From assembly GCA_035502995.1 (NCBI GenBank), contig DATJTW010000006.1, forward strand, positions 1 through 64,000: a stretch of DNA of 64,000 nt, read 5' to 3'. Below, in pieces: positions 34,221 to 41,998 of the stretch. The DNA comes from CADEED01 sp035502995. Lineage in GTDB: Bacteria > Pseudomonadota > Gammaproteobacteria > Steroidobacterales > Steroidobacteraceae. Each line of letters opens with the position of its first letter. The stretch's first letter is position 1. The position numbers were made by a program, and so were the translations under genes. Below the pieces are notes generated by a model, which saw only the letters and a list, made by a program, of their open reading frames with translations, was not told the origin of the DNA and ran no database searches.

Positions 34221-34724
34221 TCAGCTCCCGAGGTAATCCTTCTTGCCGATGTCCACGCCGTTGTGCCGCAGCAGGTTGTACGCGGTCACGTGGTGGAAGA
34301 AGAAGTTCGGCAGCGCCCAGTTCTGCAGGAACGCGAGGCCCTTGAACTCCACGGTGCGGTCGCGCAGCGGGATCTTGATGTCGCGGTCCTCGCTGCCCTC
34401 GAGCGATGCGGCGGACACGCTGTCGATGTACTCGATCGTCTTGCGCACGCGCGCGAACAGCTCGTCGATCGTGGTCTCGTTGTCCTCGAACTTCGGCGGG
34501 TCGACGCCGGCGAGGCGCGCCATGGAGTTCTTCGCGAAGTCGCTGGTCAGCTGGATCTGCTTCACGAACGGCAGCATGTCCGGCGCGAGCCGCGAGCTCA
34601 CCAGGACGGCCGGATCGAAGTTGCGCGCCTTCGCGTTCGCGACGCCTTTTTCCATGATCAGCAGGAGCTGCGTGAGCGCCTTCTTGAACACGTCGTGGCT
34701 CATCGCGTACATCGAGATCTTCAT
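34221..34724 (-). CDS. DUF1993 family protein
   Basis: 167 residues. The pattern is that of DUF1993, a helical-bundle family related to the DinB/YfiT-like fold: an N-terminal MYAMSHDVFKKALTQL helix, RLAPDMLPFVKQIQLTSDFAK, and NWALPNFFFHHVTAYNLLR with two histidines near the end. The function is unknown. It is divergent from the LysR gene with 66 bases between, so it is probably a target of that regulator. No signal peptide. Confidence 0.88.
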   Translation of the reverse strand: MKISMYAMSHDVFKKALTQLLLIMEKGVANAKARNFDPAVLVSSRLAPDMLPFVKQIQLTSDFAKNSMARLAGVDPPKFEDNETTIDELFARVRKTIEYIDSVSAASLEGSEDRDIKIPLRDRTVEFKGLAFLQNWALPNFFFHHVTAYNLLRHNGVDIGKKDYLGS

Positions 34725-34790
34725 GGCCTCTTCCTTATTGGATACTTTGATGAAACAATGCGCGCACCTCGCGCTTCGTTTGGTGCACCG

Positions 34791-35687
34791 ATGACTTCAT
34801 TGTGGTCCGCCGCCCAACTCCATGTCTTCGCGAGAGTCGTCGAGCTCAACGGGTTCTCTGCCGCGGCGCGAGCCTACGGCGTCCCGAAAGTCGCCATCAG
34901 CCGCGCCATCGCCGACCTCGAGAAATCCATCGGCGTGCAGCTGATGAAGCGTACCACCCGACGCATCTTCCTCACCGCTGCCGGCGAGGCGGTGTTGCCG
35001 CACGCGCGCGCCATCGGCGTCGAGATGGAAAAAATACGGCAGCTCACGCAGACGTTCTCGACCACGCGTACCGGTCCGCTGCGCGTCATCGCCGACCCCA
35101 CGTACGGCCGCGTGCTGCTCGCGCCGCTGGTGCCGCGCTTCCTCGACAGCTTTCCCGACATCGCGCTCGACGTGGTGCTCGACGCCGCCACCGAGACGGA
35201 GTGGGACGTCGCGATCCGCGCCGGCGCCAACGAAGACCCGACGCTCGGCGCGCGGCTGCTGGGCGCGCCGCCGGCAGTGCTGTGCGCGACGCCCGCGTAC
35301 CTGCAGAAACACCCGGCGCCGGACCGTCCGGAAGGACTGCGCGACCACGCCTTGCTGACGCCGGCCGGCGAGGGCGCCGAGTATCGCTTCCAGATGACGA
35401 AGGCGTCGGCGCGCGCCGAGGTCCGCGTGCGGCCGAAGCTGGCGGTCGACGATCCGTCGGTACTGCACAGTGCGACGGTCGCGGGTCTCGGCATCGGACT
35501 GCTGCCCGAGTTCCTCTGCCGCCAGGGCGTGGCCACCGGAAAGATGCGCAAGGTGCTGGCCGATTGGCAGGCGCCGTCGGCCGCGCCGCTGTACGCCGTG
35601 TTTCCCGCGGGACTCGAGGACGATCCGCGCGTGAAGAGCTTCGTGGAGTTCGCCGCCGCGAACATCGTGCCCGCACTGGCGCACTGA
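34791..35687 (+). CDS. LysR-family transcriptional regulator
   Basis: 298 residues from ATG 34791. The winged HTH lies at about residues 8-65 (FSAAARAYGVPKVAISRAIADLE), followed by the linker helix and a substrate-binding domain of the common DsdC/AaeR-like type (TGPLRVIADPTYGR, FPDIALDVVLD, GLGIGLLPEFLCR). The frame is open upstream, but that part runs antisense through the DUF1993 gene. It is divergent from DUF1993, and its stop is 19 bases before the acyl-CoA dehydrogenase gene. The effector is unknown. Confidence 0.9.
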   Translation: MTSLWSAAQLHVFARVVELNGFSAAARAYGVPKVAISRAIADLEKSIGVQLMKRTTRRIFLTAAGEAVLPHARAIGVEMEKIRQLTQTFSTTRTGPLRVIADPTYGRVLLAPLVPRFLDSFPDIALDVVLDAATETEWDVAIRAGANEDPTLGARLLGAPPAVLCATPAYLQKHPAPDRPEGLRDHALLTPAGEGAEYRFQMTKASARAEVRVRPKLAVDDPSVLHSATVAGLGIGLLPEFLCRQGVATGKMRKVLADWQAPSAAPLYAVFPAGLEDDPRVKSFVEFAAANIVPALAH

Positions 35688-35706
35688 CAACCTCCAGGAA
35701 TCCGCC

Positions 35707-37527
35707 ATGACGTATCGAGCACCGGTAAAGGACATCCGGTTCGTACTGGATGAATTGATTGGCACCCAGGCGCTGCAGGCCTGCCCGGAATTCGCCGACT
35801 ACTCCGGCGACACGGCGAACGCCGTGCTCGAGGAGGCCGCGAAGTTCGCCGAGGCCGTGCTGGACCCGCTGTGCCGCAGCGGCGATCGCGACGGCGCCCG
35901 CTGGTCGGCGAACGGCGTGACGATGCCGGCCGGTTTCCGCGACGCCTATCAGCAGTTCTGCGACAGCGGCTGGCCGGCGCTGCGCGCGCAGACGGAGTTC
36001 GGCGGGCAGAACGTGCCGACGGCGCTCGGCACCGCGGTCGAGGAGATGTGGGCGGCGTCGAACCTGGCGTTCAAGCTCTGCCCGATGCTCACGCAGGGCG
36101 CCATCGAGGCGATCCAGCATTTCGGCACGCCCGGGCAGAAGCAGACTTACCTGCCGAAGATGGTCTCCGGCCAGTGGACCGGCACCATGAACCTGACCGA
36201 GCCCCAGGCCGGCAGCGACCTCGCGCAGGTGCGCACGCGCGCCGTGCCCTCCGGTCCGAACTACCGGCTCTACGGCCAGAAGATCTTCATCACCTACGGC
36301 GAGCACGATCTCACCGAGAACATCGTGCACATGGTGCTGGCACGCATCGACGGCGCGCCACCGGGCGTGCGCGGCATCTCGCTGTTCATCGTGCCGAAGT
36401 TCTGGGTCGATACGAACGGCATGCCGGGCGCGCGCAACGACGTGAACTGCGCGTCGATCGAGCACAAGCTCGGCATCCACGCGAGCCCGACCTGCGTGAT
36501 GATGTTCGGCGAGAACGAAGGCGCGCTGGGCCAGCTGGTCGGCGAAGCGAACCGCGGCCTCGAATACATGTTCGTCATGATGAACGCCGCGCGGTTGTCG
36601 GTGGGCCTCGAGGGGTACGCGCAGGGCGAGCGCGCATTCCAGCAGGCGCTCGACTGGGCGCACACGCGCGTGCAGGGCAAGCCGCCGGTGCCGATCGCCA
36701 AGGTCGCGGGCTCGGCGTCGCTGGGCACCGGCTCGTCGCCGGCGCCGATCATCGGCCACCCCGACGTCAAGCGCATGCTGCTCGAGATGAAGTCGACGAC
36801 CGAGGCGTGCCGCGCGCTGGCGTTGTACGCGGCGCACGAGCTCGATCTCGGCCGCGCGCATCCGGACGAAGCGCAGCGCGCGGCGCACCAGTCGCGCGGC
36901 GACCTGCTGATCCCGATCGTGAAGGGGTTCTGCACCGAGAACGGCATCGAAGCCGCGTCGACGGGCATCCAGGTGCACGGCGGCATGGGCTATGTCGAGG
37001 AGACGGGCGCGGCGCAGACGTATCGCGACGCGCGCATCACGGCCATCTACGAGGGCACGACGGGCATCCAGTCGAACGACCTCATCGGCCGCAAGTTCGG
37101 CCGCGACCGCGGCGCGGCGCTCGGGCTGTTCATCGACGAGATGCGCGCGTCGCTGACGGCGATGTCGCCGAAGACGCCGTCGGCGACGCAGACGCGCGAT
37201 GCCGCGCTCGATGCGGTGCTGCGTCTGCGCAAGTCGGCGGATGCGTTGCTGGCGGTGCTGGCGACGGCGCCCGATCGCGCGATGGCCGTGTCCGTGCCGT
37301 TCCTGAAATCGTGTGCGCTGGCGATCGGCGGCTGGCTGATGACCCGCGCGGCGGACATCGCGGCCCGGCAGCTCGAAGGCGGCGCGAGCGACCGCGAGTT
37401 CTACGAGGCCAAGCTGGCGACGGCGTATTTCTACGCGCTGCAGGTGCTGCCGCGCACGCTGGCGCTGGAGCAGATCGTGATCCACGGCGGCGACGCCGCA
37501 GCGGGTGTGGACGCGGCGTTGATCTGA
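35707..37527 (+). CDS. Acyl-CoA dehydrogenase (DmdC-like large form)
   Basis: 606 residues, longer than classic acyl-CoA dehydrogenases (about 380) and matching the roughly 600-residue subfamily that includes 3-methylmercaptopropionyl-CoA dehydrogenase. It has an extended N-terminus (YRAPVKDIRFVLDE), the FAD motif MNLTEPQAGSDL, ITYGEHDL, the HGGMGYVEETG block with the catalytic-Glu neighbourhood, and TAIYEGTTGIQ. A C-terminal acyl-CoA dehydrogenase extension follows (about 480-606). The natural substrate is uncertain. The adjacent LysR gene upstream may regulate it. Confidence 0.9.
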   Translation: MTYRAPVKDIRFVLDELIGTQALQACPEFADYSGDTANAVLEEAAKFAEAVLDPLCRSGDRDGARWSANGVTMPAGFRDAYQQFCDSGWPALRAQTEFGGQNVPTALGTAVEEMWAASNLAFKLCPMLTQGAIEAIQHFGTPGQKQTYLPKMVSGQWTGTMNLTEPQAGSDLAQVRTRAVPSGPNYRLYGQKIFITYGEHDLTENIVHMVLARIDGAPPGVRGISLFIVPKFWVDTNGMPGARNDVNCASIEHKLGIHASPTCVMMFGENEGALGQLVGEANRGLEYMFVMMNAARLSVGLEGYAQGERAFQQALDWAHTRVQGKPPVPIAKVAGSASLGTGSSPAPIIGHPDVKRMLLEMKSTTEACRALALYAAHELDLGRAHPDEAQRAAHQSRGDLLIPIVKGFCTENGIEAASTGIQVHGGMGYVEETGAAQTYRDARITAIYEGTTGIQSNDLIGRKFGRDRGAALGLFIDEMRASLTAMSPKTPSATQTRDAALDAVLRLRKSADALLAVLATAPDRAMAVSVPFLKSCALAIGGWLMTRAADIAARQLEGGASDREFYEAKLATAYFYALQVLPRTLALEQIVIHGGDAAAGVDAALI

Positions 37528-37559
37528 GCGCGCCGGGTCGCGCCACGAGGAGTCAGCGG

Positions 37560-38521
37560 ATGGACCGACGCAATTTTCTCGCGATGAGCGGCGTGGCCGC
37601 GATGGCCGGCTCCGGCGCATCGTTGTCGCAGGACGGCGCGAAGCCCGCGGCGAAGGGCGGTGCCGGCACCGGGCCCGCGTCCGCGCCGGGCAAACTACTC
37701 ACGCGCCGCATCCCGTCGAGCGGCGAGTCGATCCCGGCCATCGGCCTCGGAACCTCCGGGCCGTTCGAAGTCGGGACCGGCGAGCACGATCGCGCGCCGC
37801 TGCGCGAGGTGCTGCGCGCGTTCTTCGCCGCCGGCGCGACGCTGATCGACACGTCACCGATGTATTCGACCGCGGAGTCCGTGCTCGGCGACCTGCTGAC
37901 CGCCGACGAACAGCAACGCGCCTTCATCGCGACCAAGGTGTGGACGCCGAACTCCGGCGCCCACGGCGCGCAGAAGGGCATCGAGCAGATGCAACGCTCG
38001 ATGTCGCTTCTCAAACATCCGCGCATCGAGCTCATGCAGGTGCACAACCTCGTCGACCTCGACGCGCACCTGAAGACGCTGCGCGCGTGGAAGGCGGAGG
38101 GCAAGATCAGGTACATCGGCGTGACGCACTACACGACGAGCTCGTACCCGGATCTCATGTCGATCATCCAGCGCGAGAAGCCCGACTTCGTGCAGTTCAA
38201 CTACTCCGTCGGCACGCGCGAGGCCGAGCAACGCCTGCTGCCCATGTGCGCCGACAAGGGCGCGCCGTGCTGATCAACCGCGCGTTCGAGGATGGCAACC
38301 TCTTCTCGCGCGTGCAGGGCAAACCGCTGCCGCCCTGGGCCGCCGAGTTCGGCGCGACGAGCTGGGCGCAGGTGTTCCTGAAGTTCGTCCTCGCGAACCC
38401 CGCCGTGACCTGCGTGATCCCCGCGACCGGCAAGGTGAAGAACCTGGTCGACAACCTCGGCGCCGGCGTCGGCGCTCTGCCCGACGCCAGGCACCGCGAC
38501 AAGATCATCGCCGCGATCTGA
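37560..38521 (+). pseudogene. Tat-exported aldo/keto reductase, interrupted by a frameshift
   Basis: The first part (37560-38273) encodes a Tat signal (MDRRNFLAMSG), then the AKR barrel with GLGTSGPF, the catalytic Tyr region DTSPMYSTAESVLG, the Lys in ATKVW and VHNLVD. The frame then stops at TGA 38271 after ADKGAPC. The second part, in the +1 phase, continues the family sequence (VLINRAFEDGNLF to TGKVKNLVDNLGAG, stop at 38521). Restoring one base near 38262-38267 would give ADKGAAVLINR, so a one-base deletion separates the halves. It is a recent pseudogene, a sequencing error, or two fragments translated separately (GTG at 38267). Confidence 0.82.
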
Positions 38522-38564
38522 TGGGGACAGTCCCCGTTTCCTAGCAAACGGGGACTGTCCCCAT
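38521..38564. repeat. Perfect 19-bp inverted repeat (REP-like), possible bidirectional terminator
   Basis: ATGGGGACAGTCCCCGTTT (38521-38539) and its exact reverse complement (38546-38564) flank a CCTAGC loop. Each arm contains its own odd palindrome GGGGAC-A-GTCCCC. The element fills the whole space between two convergent genes and includes the last base of one stop codon and the last base of the other. Its form is that of repetitive extragenic palindromes. No second copy occurs in this window. Confidence 0.85.
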
Positions 38565-40144
38565 TACTGACCCTGGACGAGCTTGTAGATCCCCGAGTTG
38601 CGCACATCGACGATGAACAGCTCGCCGTTCGTGTCTTCCGCGAACGACGCGGGATTCAGGCCCGAGTCCCAGCCATCGGCGTGCGTCAGCAGTTTGGTCG
38701 GCGCGGTATTCGTCGGGATGTGCCACAGGTAACCCGAGCTGTAGTCGCCGAACACGTACTGCCCCGCGAGATTCGCGATCGCCGTGCCGTGATAGACGAA
38801 CCCGCCGGTCACCGCGAGACCATCCGGATGCGCGTACTCCGCCACCGGCGGCGTCAGCGGCACCGACGGCGTGCCGCACATCAGCGTCGTATCCATCGTG
38901 CCTTCCTTGCAACGCCAGCCGTAGTTGCCGCCCTTCACGACCTTGTTCACTTCCTCGCGCGAATGCGAGCCCACGTCACCGAGCCACAAATCGCCGTTCG
39001 CGCGGTCGAACGTCCAGCGCCACGGATTGCGGAAGCCCCAGGCGAAGATCTCGGGGCAATCGTTCGTGCCGGTGCCGTCGACGTTGCACAGCGCGTTCGC
39101 CGCGAACGGGTTGTCGGACGGGATCTTGTAGCGCCGGCCGTTCGTCGAGCCGCTGACGTCGAGCCGCAGGATCTTGCCCAGCAGGTTGTTGGTCAGCTGA
39201 CCGTTGCCGGCCTGAGAGGAGTTGCTGTCGTCGTTGCCGCCGTCGCCGGGACCGGCGTACAGCATGCCGTCGCGACCGAACAGCAGGTGGCCGCCGTTGT
39301 TGTGGCCGCCCGGCTGCGCCATCTCGAACACGATCTGCTCCGACGCCGGGTTCAGCGTCGCGCCGCCATCGGCCGTGCTGAACTCGGAGATCCGCAGCAC
39401 GATGACGCCGGGCGAGGTCTCGTGCGTGTACGCGGCCCACGCGCGCCCGTCGGTCGGGTAGTTGGGATGGAACGCGAGGCCGAGCAGGCCGTGCACGTTG
39501 CGGAACACGACGCGGTCGGTGATGTCGAGGACGTTGCTGGTCGTCGTGACCGACGGAGTGTCGGCGAACGCGACCACGTGGCCGTCCTGCTGCACGACCA
39601 CCCAGCGCGACGTGTCGTGCGGCACGCGCATCATCGAGTGCGCCGCGGTGAACGTCAGGCCGCTGAACACGCGCTGCACGGCGATCTTCACCGGCCCGCT
39701 CGGCGGCGGCGGCGTCACCGGCTCCGCCTGCGTCGTCGCGCTGGCCGCGACCGATGCGGCCGAGACGTTCGCCGCGGGCGCACTATCTACCGCGACCACC
39801 GTGTAGCTGTACGTGGTGTTTGCCGTCAGGCCCGTGTCCGTGAACGAGGTGCCGGTCGGCGTGGCGACCGCCGTCGTATTGCCATCGCGGAACACCCGAT
39901 ATCCGGCGACGCCGGTGGCGTCGGTGGACGCGGTCCAGGACACCAGGATCTCCGTCTGCGATTGCGCGACCGCGGTCACGCCCGACGGCACGGTCGGCGG
40001 CGTCGTGTCGGCCGGCGGTTCCACCGGTGCCGAGGGCGGGGGCGGCGCCGCGGGCGTGTCTCCGCCACTGCTTCCGCCGCCGCCACAGGCCGACAGCAAC
40101 ACACCGAGCGACGCCAATGTCGCCAACGCAATCTTCCGATCCAT
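38564..40144 (-). CDS. PQQ-dependent sugar dehydrogenase-like lipoprotein with fibronectin III domain
   Basis: 526 residues. A lipoprotein signal ends in the lipobox LSAC, with the mature Cys at residue 20. A Gly/Ser/Pro linker follows, then a fibronectin type III domain (about residues 50-140, ILVSWTASTDATGVAGYRVF), and then the six-bladed propeller of the soluble glucose/aldose sugar dehydrogenase family (about 150-525: HGLLGLAFHPNY, GGHNNGGHLLFGRDG, PGDGGNDDSN, FAWGFRNPWRW, GGNYGWRC). Related enzymes oxidise sugars with PQQ. Whether the cofactor site is intact cannot be judged by eye. Confidence 0.87.
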   Translation of the reverse strand: MDRKIALATLASLGVLLSACGGGGSSGGDTPAAPPPPSAPVEPPADTTPPTVPSGVTAVAQSQTEILVSWTASTDATGVAGYRVFRDGNTTAVATPTGTSFTDTGLTANTTYSYTVVAVDSAPAANVSAASVAASATTQAEPVTPPPPSGPVKIAVQRVFSGLTFTAAHSMMRVPHDTSRWVVVQQDGHVVAFADTPSVTTTSNVLDITDRVVFRNVHGLLGLAFHPNYPTDGRAWAAYTHETSPGVIVLRISEFSTADGGATLNPASEQIVFEMAQPGGHNNGGHLLFGRDGMLYAGPGDGGNDDSNSSQAGNGQLTNNLLGKILRLDVSGSTNGRRYKIPSDNPFAANALCNVDGTGTNDCPEIFAWGFRNPWRWTFDRANGDLWLGDVGSHSREEVNKVVKGGNYGWRCKEGTMDTTLMCGTPSVPLTPPVAEYAHPDGLAVTGGFVYHGTAIANLAGQYVFGDYSSGYLWHIPTNTAPTKLLTHADGWDSGLNPASFAEDTNGELFIVDVRNSGIYKLVQGQ

Positions 40145-40317
40145 GCGGGTACCCTGAGTATTCGTGAGGTTGTTTGGGTGACACGAATGTGGGGCTTGCC
40201 CCTACCGCGTGCCGTCAGACGCGGCGAGCAGGCGGTCAGATGTAAGCGAAGGTGCACGCGCCGAATCGCGAAGCGCGATGTAGGAGGACGCCGCGCCCCG
40301 CGGCCAACGCGTTGATG

Positions 40318-40959
40318 CTAGAGGCCGATCCGGCCGAGCAACTGGTCCATCGAGTGGATGACGGAAACGCCGGTGCCGCGCATCACGTCAGGATTGCCCG
40401 GCGCATAACCGATCACGCGGAATCCCGCGGCCAGGGCCGACGCCGCGCCGGCCGGCGAATCCTCGATGACGACGCAATCCGCCGGCGGCGTCCCGAGCCG
40501 CTGCGCGGCGTGCAGGTAGATGTCCGGCGCGGGCTTCGGCCGCGGCACCATCGACGTCACGTACACGTGATCGCCGAAGAATCCATCGAGCGCCGCGACC
40601 TCGAGCGAGAACCGCACCCTCGCCAGCGACGACTGCGACGCCACCGCGAGCCGATGCCCGCGGCGACGCAGCTCCTCCAGCGCCGTGCGCACGAACGGCA
40701 CGGGCTGGAGCTCCTGCCGGAACGCGCGCGCGGTGGCGAACGCCCAGTTGTACGTGAACAGGCTGGATGGCCGCTGGCCGGTGCGCGCGGCGATCGCATC
40801 GAGCACGCCGTCGACGGTCTTGCCGAGGAACATGGCGTGCGCTTCCTCGACGGTGAGCTCGAGGCCGAGCTCGCCGATCAGCTCCGCCTCGACGCGGCTC
40901 GCCAGGTATTCGCTGTCGACGAGGACGCCGTCGCAGTCGAAGATCAGCGTCGGCAGCAC
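40318..40959 (-). CDS. HAD-superfamily phosphatase (beta-phosphoglucomutase/YieH-like)
   Basis: 213 residues with a GTG start. Motif I is FDCDGVLVDSE (nucleophile Asp), motif II is the Ser in AVASQSS, motif III is the Lys in PRPKPAPD and motif IV is IEDSPAGAASALAAG. A helical cap follows motif I (about 15-85). Members dephosphorylate sugar phosphates such as 6-phosphogluconate or 2-deoxyglucose-6-phosphate, or isomerise glucose-1-phosphate. The exact substrate is open. The start overlaps the stop of the upstream small gene by one base (TAGTG on the minus strand). Confidence 0.88.
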   Translation of the reverse strand: MLPTLIFDCDGVLVDSEYLASRVEAELIGELGLELTVEEAHAMFLGKTVDGVLDAIAARTGQRPSSLFTYNWAFATARAFRQELQPVPFVRTALEELRRRGHRLAVASQSSLARVRFSLEVAALDGFFGDHVYVTSMVPRPKPAPDIYLHAAQRLGTPPADCVVIEDSPAGAASALAAGFRVIGYAPGNPDVMRGTGVSVIHSMDQLLGRIGL

Positions 40960-41156
40960 TAGCTACCGCGACGCAGGCGCAGGCGGCCGGCCGCGGTGCA
41001 GACGGCGACGGGCCACAACACCGCCGCGGAGATGCGCCCGGAGAAGCGCTTCTGCCGGTCGGGCTCGTCCGAGTACAGGTAGTTCGACAGCGCCGCGACC
41101 GTCAGCGCGATGAAGCCGAAGAACCAGAGCATGACGAACAGGCGCAGCAGCGGCAC
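40959..41156 (-). CDS. Small inner-membrane protein
   Basis: 65 residues. One long hydrophobic stretch at about residues 3-25 (LLRLFVMLWFFGFIALTVAAL) is followed by a charged segment (YSDEPDRQKRF) and a second, weaker helix (AAVLWPVAVCTAAG) with a basic tail. I recognise no family. It lies four bases after the TerC-type gene and overlaps the HAD gene by one base, so it is translated as part of the same three-gene transcript. Confidence 0.6.
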   Translation of the reverse strand: MPLLRLFVMLWFFGFIALTVAALSNYLYSDEPDRQKRFSGRISAAVLWPVAVCTAAGRLRLRRGS

Positions 41157-41160
41157 GGCG

Positions 41161-41916
41161 TCACTTGTAGGGTTCGTGCAGGTGCACCGGCGGCGCCGCG
41201 ACCCGCTTGCGGCGCATGCGGATGTTCAGCATCTCCACGGCCACCGAGAACGCCATCGCGAAGTAGATGTAACCCTTCGGCACCTTGTGCTCGAAGCCCT
41301 CGGCGATGAGCATCACGCCGACCACGAGCAGGAACGACAGCGCCAGCATCTTGATCGACGGGTGCGCCGAGACGAAATTCCCGATGCCGCGCGCGAACAG
41401 CATCATCAGCCCGACCGACGCGATCACCGCCGCGATCATCACCGCCACCGAGTCGACCATGCCGACCGCGGTGATGATGGAGTCGAGCGAGAACACCATG
41501 TCGATGAGGATGATCTGCAGGATGATCGCCGTGAAGCCGGCCTTCACCGCGCTCGACGCGTGGCCTTCCTCGCCTTCGGTGAGCTGGTGGATCTCCATCG
41601 TCGATTTCCAGACGAGGAACACGCCGCCCGCGATCAGGATCAGGTCGCGGCCGGAGATCTCCGCGCCGAGCAGGCTGAACAGCGGCGCCGTCAGGCCCAC
41701 GATCCACGACAACACCAGCAGCAGTCCGACGCGCATGAACATCGCGAGGAACAGGCCGATGCGCCGCGCGGTTTCGCGCTGCGCCGGCGGCAGCTTGTCC
41801 ACGAGGATCGAGATGAAAATGATGTTGTCGATGCCGAGCACGAGCTCGAGCGCGGTCAACGTGAAGAAAGCGATCCAGACTTCGGGATCGGCCAACATCG
41901 TGAGGATGGCGTCCAT
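41161..41916 (-). CDS. TerC-family integral membrane protein
   Basis: 251 residues, about seven membrane helices. It has the TerC/YgdQ-type acidic motifs in membrane segments: ALELVLGIDNIIFISILV near the start and DMVFSLDSIITAVGMVDS in the second half. TerC proteins are linked to tellurite resistance and, in several bacteria, to manganese export or metal loading of exported proteins. The C-terminus is basic and short, without CBS domains, unlike the long YoaE or YegH forms. It is the first gene of a leftward operon with the small membrane protein and the HAD phosphatase. Confidence 0.88.
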   Translation of the reverse strand: MDAILTMLADPEVWIAFFTLTALELVLGIDNIIFISILVDKLPPAQRETARRIGLFLAMFMRVGLLLVLSWIVGLTAPLFSLLGAEISGRDLILIAGGVFLVWKSTMEIHQLTEGEEGHASSAVKAGFTAIILQIILIDMVFSLDSIITAVGMVDSVAVMIAAVIASVGLMMLFARGIGNFVSAHPSIKMLALSFLLVVGVMLIAEGFEHKVPKGYIYFAMAFSVAVEMLNIRMRRKRVAAPPVHLHEPYK

Positions 41917-41998
41917 GGGTGACGCAGTCTAAAAGAAAACGGTTGCCGATGCCGGTGACGGCGGCGAACATTCCGCGCGTCGGAGAAGGGAGCGATTC

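Noticed and set aside
34725..34790. LysR operator between DUF1993 and LysR genes
   Set aside because: Only ATTG and CAAT ends pair; the inner bases are not symmetric enough to call a site.
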